35,615 nucleotides of DNA from Candidatus Nomurabacteria bacterium (GCA_026395995.1 JAPLXQ010000009.1:1-35615), one strand, 5' to 3'; shown: positions 1 to 9,212, counted from the first letter of the stretch. Notes: a model not told the origin generated them from the letters alone. Numbers and translations are program-made.

Positions 1-2
1 CC

Positions 3-113
3 AATGTCAGAAGTATCAATTGTGCATTGAAGAAATATTTGCAATACTACAACTACGAACGATTACATTTAAGTTTAAATTTAAAAACGCCTAATCAAAT
101 TATATCAAAGTGA
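3..113 (+). CDS. IS481-like DDE transposase/integrase, C-terminal fragment (cut by window start)
   Basis: Own translation: NVRSINCALKKYLQYYNYERLHLSLNLKTPNQIISK*, the usual 'YYNxERxHxSLNxKTPxQ' transposase C-terminus; stop codon overlaps the element end that recurs inverted at the other window edge. Confidence 0.8.
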   Translation, partial: NVRSINCALKKYLQYYNYERLHLSLNLKTPNQIISK

Positions 114-126
114 TTCCAAGCTATTG
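110..126. repeat. IS end (terminal inverted repeat), GTGATTCCAAGCTATTG
   Basis: Exact reverse complement of CAATAGCTTGGAATCAC at 35485-35501. Confidence 0.8.
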
Positions 127-246
127 GTTAGAATACGATTTATCTATCCATGATATATAAAAATATTTAGCAAATATTTTTATTTGACTTAAACTATTAC
201 TTATAGTATTCTGAATATAAATTTGTAAATTTAACAACTAAAAAAA

Positions 247-1368
247 ATGACAACAAATATTTCAGTACTTCTAAATGAAGTGAAAAGAATTGAAGATATT
301 GTTATCTTTGAAAACAAAGAGACAAACTTAATGTATTTCAGGCTTGAATTTCAAGACCAAATAATGACTTGCCCTGATGAAAAATCTGCTTTTTTAAGTA
401 TTAGTGTATATTCACAAGTGATTATTTGTAGGCTTCCACAATGGTCAAAAAATTCTTCAGAAGAAATAGCAACATCTAAAGAAAAATATCGCATTTTCTT
501 ACGAAAAGAACGTGAGTGGCTAATTAATCCTGAAATTAAAGAAGCACTTGATAGCTTCCCTGTACTAAGCAGGGAAAAAGATATTAAAAATGCAATCAAT
601 TTTACTCAAATAATTGAGATAAAGCATGACTATATCCATTTAGGTTGTCAAAGTGCTGGTGTTGAAAATCGTGTTTATGTTTTTAGTAATAAACACTGGA
701 TATCAGTTCCCTATAGTGACTTAGGAATATCTTACCCTGTTACTCATTTTGATAAAGCTAGACTTCATTACTTGAAGGGTGGTATACCATGCCTTATTTT
801 GTTAAAAGAAAAGGCAATGAATCCATTATCTTTGTACTTTTTACCTTCAATAAAAGAAGGTGGAAAATATCTTGAAATTCCAAATGCAAAAGATTATCAA
901 GAAAAATATCCTAATAGTAAGTGTGCTGTCTTTAGAAATATTTTTAGTAATTATATTGTGGTGGCTATTGGTTCAGGATTTAGTACAACACCAAAATATT
1001 TTGAACTTTACCGATTAAATTCAAATAATTATTTACCAAATGAAATTGATAATGAAGGAAATTTGATTGGTGATAATGTTAAGTTTGAAAATGAATATTT
1101 TACAGAAAATTATATTCTTGTAAAAGAAAAAAATAATTGGATACCACTTAGCAGTAAAGAAGGGCACAGTGAAAATTTGTTCTCTATTATTTCAACTCAG
1201 ACATGGAGAGTAACACCTTTAGCTGTTGAATACTTTATTGGTAGTACAACTTCTATCGTTAGACCTGAAATTGAAAATGGAGAAATTACTGGAAGGATTC
1301 CAATGCCGGAAACAGTTAAACTTAGTATTGATTCTAGATTTCATTCACAGAAAAAAATTACAAAATAA
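247..1368 (+). CDS. hypothetical protein (373 aa)
   Basis: Long ORF followed by a hairpin terminator; no family recognised. Confidence 0.75.
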   Translation: MTTNISVLLNEVKRIEDIVIFENKETNLMYFRLEFQDQIMTCPDEKSAFLSISVYSQVIICRLPQWSKNSSEEIATSKEKYRIFLRKEREWLINPEIKEALDSFPVLSREKDIKNAINFTQIIEIKHDYIHLGCQSAGVENRVYVFSNKHWISVPYSDLGISYPVTHFDKARLHYLKGGIPCLILLKEKAMNPLSLYFLPSIKEGGKYLEIPNAKDYQEKYPNSKCAVFRNIFSNYIVVAIGSGFSTTPKYFELYRLNSNNYLPNEIDNEGNLIGDNVKFENEYFTENYILVKEKNNWIPLSSKEGHSENLFSIISTQTWRVTPLAVEYFIGSTTSIVRPEIENGEITGRIPMPETVKLSIDSRFHSQKKITK

Positions 1369-1386
1369 ATATCATTATTTAGTAAA

Positions 1387-1420
1387 TGCACCGTATATTT
1401 AATATGGTGCATTTTTTTTA
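1387..1420 (+). terminator. Rho-independent terminator
   Basis: gcaccgtat-atttа-type loop-atatggtgc hairpin (GCACCGTAT/ATATGGTGC) followed by a T run. Confidence 0.75.
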
Positions 1421-1421
1421 T

Positions 1422-3137
1422 TTATCTATCCGGTGCCACTTCGTAATAATTTAGCAGAAATTTTGTAATTTCTAAAAATGGATCAGCCCAAGTCTGAGAT
1501 GCATAAGCCACACCCTTTGGGTTAACGGCATATAAAAATATAATAAATTTTGGATTGTAAGCTGGGAAATATCCAAAAAATGAATGTGTATGTCTATCTT
1601 CATAATAACCACCCCCATTTTCTTTAGCCACTTGGGCAGTACCTGTCTTTACCGCAACAGTATAATGTTCAAATTTTGCTGCACCACTCTTGAGTGATTT
1701 ATCCATCACTGTCACGAGCATACGGGTAATTTCTCTTGAAGTTTTTTCTGAGAATTTTACACGCTGCGTAGGATAAACCATTTCTTTTTCACTACCATCA
1801 TTATATTTTATTTTACTGACCAAATGTGGTGTGACTAAATTTCCACCATTTCCGAGAGACGCTAGAGCTCTTACCATTTCAATAGGAGTCATAGCTATAC
1901 CTTGACCAAAGGCAGCATTGGCATATTCTAATTCACGAGGACTATTTAAATTATTTACCAGACCACTTGTCTCATTTGGTAAATCAATTCCTGTTTTATC
2001 TTTTAGACCATAGGAGAGCATATAATTTCTCAAATTCTCTCTTCCTAAATGTTGATACACATAAACCATACCTGTATTGAGGGATTGATTTAAAACATCT
2101 TGCATACTTGTGCCTGGTCCACGTCCCTTTTTGTCGAAATTATTTATCTGTTTTTTCTCAATAATCACAAAACCCTTATCATCATATTTTGTATTTGCAG
2201 TCACCACACCCAAATCAAGCCCAGCAGACATCACTAAAGGTTTTATAACAGAGCCAAACTCATATACATTTTCAACCAAGGGGTTTGAAAAAGTTTTAAC
2301 ATTTTTTATTTTAGAAAAATCATTTGGGTCAAAACTTGGCTTTACATCGAGAGCATAAATAGAACCATCAGCTGGATTCATAATTATCCCACCGATAGAA
2401 TCAATATTATATTTTTCTTTTACTTCCAAAAGTTTATTACTCAAAAATGCTTGGACTGATGGCTCAATGGTCGTAACCAGATCACCAGCTCGTTCTTTGC
2501 TACCAGTAAAAAGTGTTTCTTTTAAATTAGAGAAAACTTCAGCAAAAAAGTTTATATAAGGATTATCTTTATTTCTAGATAAAACATCATTGTATTGTCT
2601 TTCCAAACCATAACGTCCAGCCAGCTCATCACCCTTGAAACCTACCAAACCCAAGCTATGTGCAGCCATATCTCCCCCAGGGTAAAAACGCCATTTTTCT
2701 TTATAGATATTTACACCTTTCATATTAAAACTACTGATCTTATCGGCTTGTTCTTTTGTAAGATGAGTAGCTATTTCTTCATAAGGATCATTTTTTTTAC
2801 TAGCCTTATTAAAAAAAGTATCATGATCAACGGTAATGACAGATGCGATATTTTTATAAGTATTTTCTATGTCTACAATATCTTTATTGGTTATTGCTAA
2901 TTTAAAACCCGAAACTTGTACAGAACCAGAAACTAAAATATTATCTTTACGAGTAAAAGATATTGTACCCCTTTCAAAAATATCTGAAGATGGCGTAGAA
3001 TATTGTCTATCTGCTCTCTGTGAATATGAAGACTGGTGAATTATTTGAACAAAAAAAAGCTTTAATATTAAAGCTCCAGCAAATAACAATATACAAAAAG
3101 AAAGTACTTTTATTCTACCTAAAAAACTATAATTCAT
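1422..3137 (-). CDS. ftsI: Penicillin-binding protein 2 / FtsI-type transpeptidase
   Basis: N-terminal TM segment; SxxK (GSVIKP), SxN (SLNTG) and KTG (KTGTAQ) motifs; downstream of rsmH and an ftsL-like ORF. Confidence 0.92.
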   Translation of the reverse strand: MNYSFLGRIKVLSFCILLFAGALILKLFFVQIIHQSSYSQRADRQYSTPSSDIFERGTISFTRKDNILVSGSVQVSGFKLAITNKDIVDIENTYKNIASVITVDHDTFFNKASKKNDPYEEIATHLTKEQADKISSFNMKGVNIYKEKWRFYPGGDMAAHSLGLVGFKGDELAGRYGLERQYNDVLSRNKDNPYINFFAEVFSNLKETLFTGSKERAGDLVTTIEPSVQAFLSNKLLEVKEKYNIDSIGGIIMNPADGSIYALDVKPSFDPNDFSKIKNVKTFSNPLVENVYEFGSVIKPLVMSAGLDLGVVTANTKYDDKGFVIIEKKQINNFDKKGRGPGTSMQDVLNQSLNTGMVYVYQHLGRENLRNYMLSYGLKDKTGIDLPNETSGLVNNLNSPRELEYANAAFGQGIAMTPIEMVRALASLGNGGNLVTPHLVSKIKYNDGSEKEMVYPTQRVKFSEKTSREITRMLVTVMDKSLKSGAAKFEHYTVAVKTGTAQVAKENGGGYYEDRHTHSFFGYFPAYNPKFIIFLYAVNPKGVAYASQTWADPFLEITKFLLNYYEVAPDR

Positions 3138-3468
3138 TTTGCATTACACTAAGACTACCTAATGAATTTTCACGTTTTGCAAATGTTTTATTTATTTCTT
3201 TAAAACCCATACTATAAGCCATTTTCATATCTACTTTTCCAGATAAAGATAAATATTGTAATTCTAAATTATTTACTTCATTACCGAGAGTTCTAGCTTG
3301 GGCATCAATATTTTTACGAGCCACAATGTTCCAAACCATATTTCCCAACACTAAAACATAACACAAAGATAAGAAAATAATTATGTAAATAAAAGCTTTA
3401 AAAGTTCTATTTTCAATATTATTATTATTTATTATATTTGTATTAAGTTTTAAACTTTGTGTTGTCAT
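3127..3468 (-). CDS. FtsL-like small single-TM cell-division protein
   Basis: 113 aa with one TM helix and a coiled-coil-like stretch, between rsmH and ftsI. Confidence 0.6.
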   Translation of the reverse strand: MTTQSLKLNTNIINNNNIENRTFKAFIYIIIFLSLCYVLVLGNMVWNIVARKNIDAQARTLGNEVNNLELQYLSLSGKVDMKMAYSMGFKEINKTFAKRENSLGSLSVMQNEL

Positions 3469-3472
3469 ATTT

Positions 3473-4381
3473 TTATATTTTTTCTATTACTCTTAATTTT
3501 GCACTTCTTGATCTAGGATTTTCTTTTATTTCTAAATCAGTTCCTGTGATTGGTTTTTTTGTAATTATTTTTACTATTCCTTCTTGTTCTTTTTCTTTAA
3601 AAAATCTTTTAACGATTCGATCTTCTAAGCTATGGAAGGATATTACGCTCATTCTACCTCCACCTTTCAAGACATCTACTCCTTTGGTCAATCCTTCGGT
3701 TAAAGCTCCTAATTCGTCATTTACGGCTATTCTGAGGGCTTGGAAAGTCTTTGTAGCACAATGTATTCTGCCTTTTTTATATAAATTAGGGACTGATTTC
3801 TTTATCACTTCCACTAACTCAAAAGTAGTTTTTATAGGGGCTACTCCCCTAGCCTCTACTATTCCTTTGGCTATGCGCCTTGAGAATTGTTCTTCACCAT
3901 AACCGTAAATAATGTTTGCGAGATTTTCCTCACCCCAAGTATTTACGACATCTTCCGCTGTGACATCTTCTGGAGAAGGATTTTCTTTCATAGTCATGAG
4001 CAGTGGCTCATCTTTCATAAAAGAAAATCCTCGTCCGGAATTCTCTAATTGATCAGAACTTAGACCTAAGTCTAAAATTATTCCGTCAACTTTTTCTATA
4101 CCTTCTTTTTCTAACACAGAGCTTATTTCTCTAAAATTAGTATTATGAAAACTGATATTTGCTTTTAATCCTTCAAATTTACTTTCAGCTTTTTTAAAAG
4201 CTCCTTTATCTTGATCTATTGCTATAATTGTAGCTTTTGGGAATTTTTGGCAAACTAGGGCACTGTGCCCTCCACCACCAAAAGTACCATCGACAACAAT
4301 AGAATCTTTTGAAAGATTCAAATTATCAACTGTTTCATTTAAAAGAACTGTCTTGTGAACGCTATTCATTCTATTTTTCAC
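3473..4381 (-). CDS. rsmH: 16S rRNA m4C1402 methyltransferase RsmH (MraW)
   Basis: HKTVLLNETVDNL, DGTFGGGGHS, DLGLSSDQL, SFHSLEDRIVKRFF. Confidence 0.97.
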   Translation of the reverse strand: MKNRMNSVHKTVLLNETVDNLNLSKDSIVVDGTFGGGGHSALVCQKFPKATIIAIDQDKGAFKKAESKFEGLKANISFHNTNFREISSVLEKEGIEKVDGIILDLGLSSDQLENSGRGFSFMKDEPLLMTMKENPSPEDVTAEDVVNTWGEENLANIIYGYGEEQFSRRIAKGIVEARGVAPIKTTFELVEVIKKSVPNLYKKGRIHCATKTFQALRIAVNDELGALTEGLTKGVDVLKGGGRMSVISFHSLEDRIVKRFFKEKEQEGIVKIITKKPITGTDLEIKENPRSRSAKLRVIEKI

Positions 4382-4811
4382 TTCCTAATTTTTCTGCTAA
4401 AGCTCCGGCCATTTTTTCTCCATCTTGCTTGTAATTTGCCCAAGTAGCATCGTTCCAGATTTCGACTCTGTCTCCGACTCCGACTAATGCAACCTTACCC
4501 TTTAATCCAATTCTTTCTTTCAAAAAATCAGGAACTAAAATTCTTCCAATTGAATCTACTTCTACATCACTAGCACGTCCGAGCATAAAACGATTGAAAT
4601 TTCTTTTATCAGCTTTCAAAAAAGAAAGTTCGTTGTCATTATCTGTCAAACGACTTGAAACTTTTGACCATTCTTTCATTGTGAAAACGAACAAACAATT
4701 ATCAGGAGCAGGTGCAATTACAACATGCTTACCCATTTCTTTTCGGAATTTTGCTGGAAGTGAAACTCTATTTTTTTCATCTATTGTATGTATGTATTCT
4801 CCGATAAGCAT
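4371..4811 (-). CDS. mraZ: Transcriptional regulator MraZ
   Basis: GEYIHTIDEKNRVSLPAKFR, GRASDVEVDSIGRILVP; first gene of the dcw cluster. Confidence 0.97.
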   Translation of the reverse strand: MLIGEYIHTIDEKNRVSLPAKFRKEMGKHVVIAPAPDNCLFVFTMKEWSKVSSRLTDNDNELSFLKADKRNFNRFMLGRASDVEVDSIGRILVPDFLKERIGLKGKVALVGVGDRVEIWNDATWANYKQDGEKMAGALAEKLGSEK

Positions 4812-4832
4812 ATATTTTATAATTATTTAATT

Positions 4833-4879
4833 TCCCACTTCTTCCCACTTCATATACATTATAAACCACTTCTTCCCAC
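4833..4879 (-). promoter_or_regulatory. MraZ-box-like repeats flanking the mraZ -10
   Basis: Minus strand GTGGGA-N4-GTGGTT-TATAAT...GTGGGA-N4-GTGGGA (plus-strand units at 4833, 4843, 4864, 4874); TATAAT at 4858-4863. Confidence 0.8.
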
Positions 4880-4906
4880 AATGCTACAAGGTATATTGTC
4901 TATATC

Positions 4907-4915
4907 TGTGGATAA
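4907..4915 (-). promoter_or_regulatory. Consensus DnaA-box-like 9-mer TTATCCACA
   Basis: Plus strand TGTGGATAA. Confidence 0.4.
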
Positions 4916-4963
4916 CTCCGACACTTATAAAATAAGGTCGGAGTCCGACAGTTTTCGTCGGAC
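4916..4963. repeat. Overlapping inverted repeats CTCCGAC/GTCGGAG and GTCCGAC/GTCGGAC
   Basis: Four alternating TCCGAC/GTCGGA units in 48 nt in the divergent mraZ/ORF5039 intergenic region. Confidence 0.7.
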
Positions 4964-4974
4964 TAAAAAATTAT

Positions 4975-5002
4975 TTGCTTTTTTAAGCTTTTATTGTATA
5001 CT
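4975..5002 (+). promoter_or_regulatory. Sigma70-like promoter for the 5039 ORF
   Basis: TTGCTT - 16 nt - TATACT. Confidence 0.5.
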
Positions 5003-5038
5003 GTAATTAAATAGAAAATTGTAAAAAAAAATTTAAAA

Positions 5039-5464
5039 ATGGAAGCATCAAAAATAAAGATTTTAAGCCTAAAACCAGATGGGGGTATAAAAACACCATT
5101 CCTTAATTTAAGCTTTTACCTAACCGAAATGTTAGGCCAATCGATCGACAAAAAGGTAATTATGACCTGGAAAAATCCAGAACCAGAAGGTAATTTGTTT
5201 TATGTCAAAAATACAAGCCAATTCTTTGACAAGGAAACTGTACTTGATATTAATTACTTAGAAGGTGGTCAGAGAGTTTATGTCGGCAACAACCCACCTG
5301 CTCTTAAAGTAATAAGACTAACAACGAATGTTTTTACATTAAATGAATTAATTTATTTAATTACAGAAAACTTAAATGAGGATGAGGAAACAAAAATATC
5401 CTCAGAAAAAATCGCTTTTTGTTTTAACGCCAAAGAAAAAATAGTAGTTTTATTTGAAATCTAA
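5039..5464 (+). CDS. hypothetical protein (141 aa)
   Basis: ORF with upstream promoter-like sequence and downstream terminator. Confidence 0.75.
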   Translation: MEASKIKILSLKPDGGIKTPFLNLSFYLTEMLGQSIDKKVIMTWKNPEPEGNLFYVKNTSQFFDKETVLDINYLEGGQRVYVGNNPPALKVIRLTTNVFTLNELIYLITENLNEDEETKISSEKIAFCFNAKEKIVVLFEI

Positions 5465-5465
5465 A

Positions 5466-5496
5466 AAAGCCCCGCAAAAGCGGGGTTTTAATTTTT
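5466..5496. terminator. Bidirectional terminator
   Basis: GCCCCGC AAAA GCGGGG hairpin with A run / T run. Confidence 0.9.
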
Positions 5497-5501
5497 TCTT
5501 T

Positions 5502-6866
5502 TTATTCTTTAGGACGCATTATCGGGAAGAAAATAACTTCACGGAGATTTTTTTGTTCAGTAAATATTGCCATCAATCTATCGATACCCATACCGAATCC
5601 AGTCATTTGTGGCATACCGTATTCCATAGCAGTAATAAAATCTTCATCGAGATCCATCGCTTCACTATCCCCCGCACTTTTCATTTTTGCTTGAGCTTCT
5701 AGAAGTTCTCTTTGTTTTAATGGATCAACTAATTCAGAATATTGATTTGTAATTTCTGCACCACCGATAATTAGCTGTGCGACTTTTGCTGTACCATCAG
5801 TATTTTGATTTGCTAATGGTTTTAAATCTCCAGGATAATCATCTTTTTGTAAATCTTCTAAAGAGATATTTTGCATATCAATACCAGCATATTGTGTAAG
5901 TAAATCTGCAAATTTTGCTCTAGGCCAAACAGTATCAAAATTTACTTCAACTCCATTACCATCTTTATCATAAACAGTAAAAATACTTTTACCGATGACG
6001 TCTTTTGCTAAAGATTTAAGTAAGGTTTCAGTCCAAGTAATATTTTCTTCAAGTGTGTGATAAGCAGAATACCATTCCATCATTGTGAATTCTTGGATAT
6101 GAGTCGGATCAGAGCCTTCATTTCTAAAGTTTTTACCTATTTCATAAACTGCAGGATAACCACCTACCATAAGCATTTTGTGTTCTATTTCGAGTGATAT
6201 ACGAAGTTTCATATCAATATCTAAATCATTGTGATGAGTTACAAAAGGTTCTGCCATTGCACCCCCTGCTTTGTTTTTCAATATTGGTGTTTCAATTTCT
6301 AAAAATCCTAAATCATCAAAAAACTTTCTAATTTCTTTGATAACTTTTGAACGCAAAATAAAACGGTCTGATACTTCTTTATCAGTTAAAATTTCTAAAT
6401 ATCTTTTTCTAAATCTTTCTTCTGTATCTTGTAGTCCTGCCCATTTTTCAGGAAGTGGAAGCAAAGATTTTGTCATCATTTGCCAATCTTTTACTTCGAT
6501 ACTTTTCTCACCTCTTTTTGTTATAAAAAATATTCCTTGGACTTCTATAAAATCTCCGATGTCTACGACTTCACCAAAAAGATTAAATTTTTCTTCATCG
6601 AGAGAATCTTTTTTAATCAAAGCTTGAAAAGATGTTGAGCCATCGTATAAAGTAGCGAAAACTATCGCACCTTGGCCACGAATAGACATTATTCTACCTG
6701 AAATCCATTTTTGTTCTCCTGATTTTTCTAAATCATCAAAAGACTCGAGTACTTGTGCTAGAGATAATTCTCTTTTAGATTCTGAAACGAAAGGATTAAT
6801 ACCCTTTTCTTTTAAGAGTTCTAATTTTTTTATTCTTGTATCGCGAATTTCTTCTAATGAAGACAT
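5502..6866 (-). CDS. lysS: Lysyl-tRNA synthetase, class II
   Basis: Class II motifs (FRNEGSDPTHIQEFTMMEWY, GFGMGIDRLMAIF); start chosen at MSSLEEIRD, the ORF track extends to 6914. Confidence 0.97.
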   Translation of the reverse strand: MSSLEEIRDTRIKKLELLKEKGINPFVSESKRELSLAQVLESFDDLEKSGEQKWISGRIMSIRGQGAIVFATLYDGSTSFQALIKKDSLDEEKFNLFGEVVDIGDFIEVQGIFFITKRGEKSIEVKDWQMMTKSLLPLPEKWAGLQDTEERFRKRYLEILTDKEVSDRFILRSKVIKEIRKFFDDLGFLEIETPILKNKAGGAMAEPFVTHHNDLDIDMKLRISLEIEHKMLMVGGYPAVYEIGKNFRNEGSDPTHIQEFTMMEWYSAYHTLEENITWTETLLKSLAKDVIGKSIFTVYDKDGNGVEVNFDTVWPRAKFADLLTQYAGIDMQNISLEDLQKDDYPGDLKPLANQNTDGTAKVAQLIIGGAEITNQYSELVDPLKQRELLEAQAKMKSAGDSEAMDLDEDFITAMEYGMPQMTGFGMGIDRLMAIFTEQKNLREVIFFPIMRPKE

Positions 6867-6892
6867 ATAATTAAATTTAATCGAAGCACCCC

Positions 6893-6913
6893 TCCTCATT
6901 CCTCCCCTTATCA
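6893..6913. repeat. Palindrome CCTCCCCTTATCAAGGGGAGG
   Basis: Perfect inverted repeat between lysS and greA. Confidence 0.7.
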
Positions 6914-6928
6914 AGGGGAGGAAGTTCC

Positions 6929-7393
6929 TTATTTAACTTCTACTATTTTATAGTTTACCATTCCTGCTGGAGTTTTGAAAGTAATAGTCTCACCTTTTTT
7001 CTTACCGAACAATGCTTCACCGAGTGGTGAATGATTAGACATTTTTCCTTTTGCCATATCTGCTTCTTCTGCACCGACAATAGTATAAGTCTTATTTTCT
7101 CCTGAATTTTCTTTTTGAACAGTCACAGTAGAACCAACACTAATAGTATCTCCACCAGTATTTGTAACAACTGTAGAATTTTTTAAAATAGCTTCAATTT
7201 TTACGATACGCTCTTCGAGCTTACCTTGATCTTCACGAGCCTGATGATATTCCGCATTTTCTGACAGATCACCTAGTGACTTTGCAAACTCTAATGCATC
7301 GATAATCTCCTTTCTTTTAGGGCCTTTTAGGGCTTCTACCTCGATTTCAAGTTCTTTTCTTTTTTCTTCTGTTATATAATCTCCTTTTTGCAT
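6929..7393 (-). CDS. greA: Transcription elongation factor GreA
   Basis: DALEFAKSLGDLSENAEYHQAREDQGKLEERI; SPLGEALFGKKKGE. Confidence 0.97.
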   Translation of the reverse strand: MQKGDYITEEKRKELEIEVEALKGPKRKEIIDALEFAKSLGDLSENAEYHQAREDQGKLEERIVKIEAILKNSTVVTNTGGDTISVGSTVTVQKENSGENKTYTIVGAEEADMAKGKMSNHSPLGEALFGKKKGETITFKTPAGMVNYKIVEVK

Positions 7394-7402
7394 AAAGTAA
7401 TA

Positions 7403-8325
7403 CTACCTTTTTTTTACCAAAAAATCAAGGTTTTCTTTTAATTTAAAGGTATTTCCATGGTTTAACATCCCCAAATAAGAAGCTCGAGTATTCTCATTAC
7501 TATTATTCTTTAAATTTCTAACCATTCGTTTTTTAGTAGCATTTCTTAATACTCAATGTGTAGGAAAATGCCCCCATTCGAGGAAATCTACACCTGAATA
7601 GATAGTTTTAATAAAGACTTTGTCTGGATGTAGTTCCAGTCGCAAATTTTCTGAAAGAAAATTTGCGACTTCTTTAAGTATATCTTCCAAACACTCTTTA
7701 TCTTCATTTAATATCACAAAATCATCAGCATATCGTATATAATATTTTACTTTCAATACATGTTTCATATATTGATCAAATTCGTTCATATAAATATTTA
7801 CCAGAAGCTGGCTAGTTAAATTTCCCAAGTGGAAGTCCTTTTATCTCAGTCTTAGCGATAGCAGAAAGTGAGATATTTGTTTCAAAACTATCTATTATTT
7901 CACTCAGTAATTTTAGTGTGTCTTTATCTTCTACATTACTGACTTTTCTAATAAAACTTTCAAACCTATATATTGCTTTATGAGTTCCCTTACCTATCCG
8001 ACAAGAATACGAGTCGTGAATAAATTTCTTATCAAAATACGGATACAGTATTCTATATATCGCATGATGTAAAAGTCTATCTCGTACTATAGCTTTATGT
8101 ATATCTCTCGGTTTTGGGTCATTTATTTTAAAGGCTTCATAATTACTGTGTTTATATGTTTTATTTTTTAAATCATTATGTAAAGAATAAATATTATCCA
8201 TCAAATTCACTCCAAACAAAATCACATCTTGTCTTTTTCTTTTTCCATTCAAAAATTCTCGCCATGATACAAATAAATTTTCCACCGATATGATATTATT
8301 AAAATTATGAAAAATTTTATCACCC
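7403..8325 (-). pseudogene. Degraded reverse transcriptase, DGR-like subtype
   Basis: YIRYADDFVIL (YxDD) and LGNLTSQ in the motif-4 position are recognisable, but the gene is split by a +1 frameshift near 7824-7826, an in-frame TGA at about 7553, and an apparent internal loss of the catalytic-Asp motif. Confidence 0.8.
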
Positions 8326-8517
8326 CCCCCTCCCTCGCATTTTCTATCGAAAAAGCGAGCGTCATTCTGAGAACCAAGGAAAGCTTTGCTATTTGGTGTA
8401 ATCAAATCATTCCTCATATGCCGAGAATTGGTAGATATACTACTGGAGCTAGAATTGAAAACCATTTTTTAGATTTACTTGAACTCATCTACAGTATATC
8501 AAAATTAAAAACAAAAA

Positions 8518-8548
8518 GGACCCAAGATTCAAAAGAATCAAAGGGTCC
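8518..8548 (-). terminator. Terminator of the 8571-9212 gene
   Basis: Minus strand GGACCC-TTT-GATTC-TTTT-GAATC-TT-GGGTCC followed by TTTTTGTTTTT. Confidence 0.8.
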
Positions 8549-8570
8549 AAATTTTAATAAAATCATAAAG

Positions 8571-9212
8571 CTACAAAGTAGCGAGTGAGAGAAACACATA
8601 GCCTTCGTTCCACGTATAGTAATCGAAGACGTTCGCATAGCAGTACCACCCGTCATCGTCCCAGTACACGTTCACAGCAACAACCTTACCAGAAGCAAGT
8701 TTTACGTGACAAATATAGTATCTGTCTTTACGTAATTCATACTTCAAGATTTTCTTTCCGAGTTTCGGATTGATAATCAACAAGTAATGCATCGCCCAAA
8801 ATGTATCTTCTTCCATTGGCACGGAAGTATTCGCATTTTGTATAGCAGTATCATTCATATTTTTTGGAAGTATATACTCTTTTGGAGTTACACCTCTGAA
8901 AACATCAACTACTATTGTTCTCGATTGAGCCGGAGCCCACATCCAATTTTTGAAATTATCTCCAAAATACTGAGGTACTAAATCTTTGTTTCTGTGTTGG
9001 AACACTTGTCCAACTACAAAACTTTCTCCAGTTTTTTTACCCAACACTTCTTCGATAAATTTCGCTTTTTGTGAATAGTCGGCTTTCAAGAAAGCTTCCA
9101 TTGCATCAAAAAATTGCTCGTCTTTTTTCTGTACAGCACTATGAGCTTTCGCACTGTAGTCTTTTTGTAAGCCAGAAACTCTTTCTGGGTTTACGCCGAT
9201 AATTTTTGTCAT
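8571..9212 (-). CDS. hypothetical protein (213 aa) with Trp/Tyr/Asp-rich C-terminal tail
   Basis: ORF with strong promoter and terminator; tail VAVNVYWDDDGWYCYANVFDYYTWNEGYVF. Confidence 0.8.
   Translation of the reverse strand: MTKIIGVNPERVSGLQKDYSAKAHSAVQKKDEQFFDAMEAFLKADYSQKAKFIEEVLGKKTGESFVVGQVFQHRNKDLVPQYFGDNFKNWMWAPAQSRTIVVDVFRGVTPKEYILPKNMNDTAIQNANTSVPMEEDTFWAMHYLLIINPKLGKKILKYELRKDRYYICHVKLASGKVVAVNVYWDDDGWYCYANVFDYYTWNEGYVFLSLATL

Noticed and set aside
7403-8325. Group II intron or retron
   Set aside because: No maturase/HNH domain or intron-like domain V structure seen, and no retron ncRNA recognised; LGNLTSQ fits a DGR-like RT better.
7553-8465. Programmed +1 frameshift or TGA recoding producing a functional RT
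   Set aside because: The frameshift, the TGA and the apparent loss of the catalytic-Asp segment together favour decay; TGA is used as a normal stop elsewhere (e.g. the transposase at 111-113).
8585-8981. Short plus-strand ORFs (MRETHSLRST..., MHRPKCIFF...)
   Set aside because: Antisense to the 8571-9212 gene, which has its own promoter and terminator.
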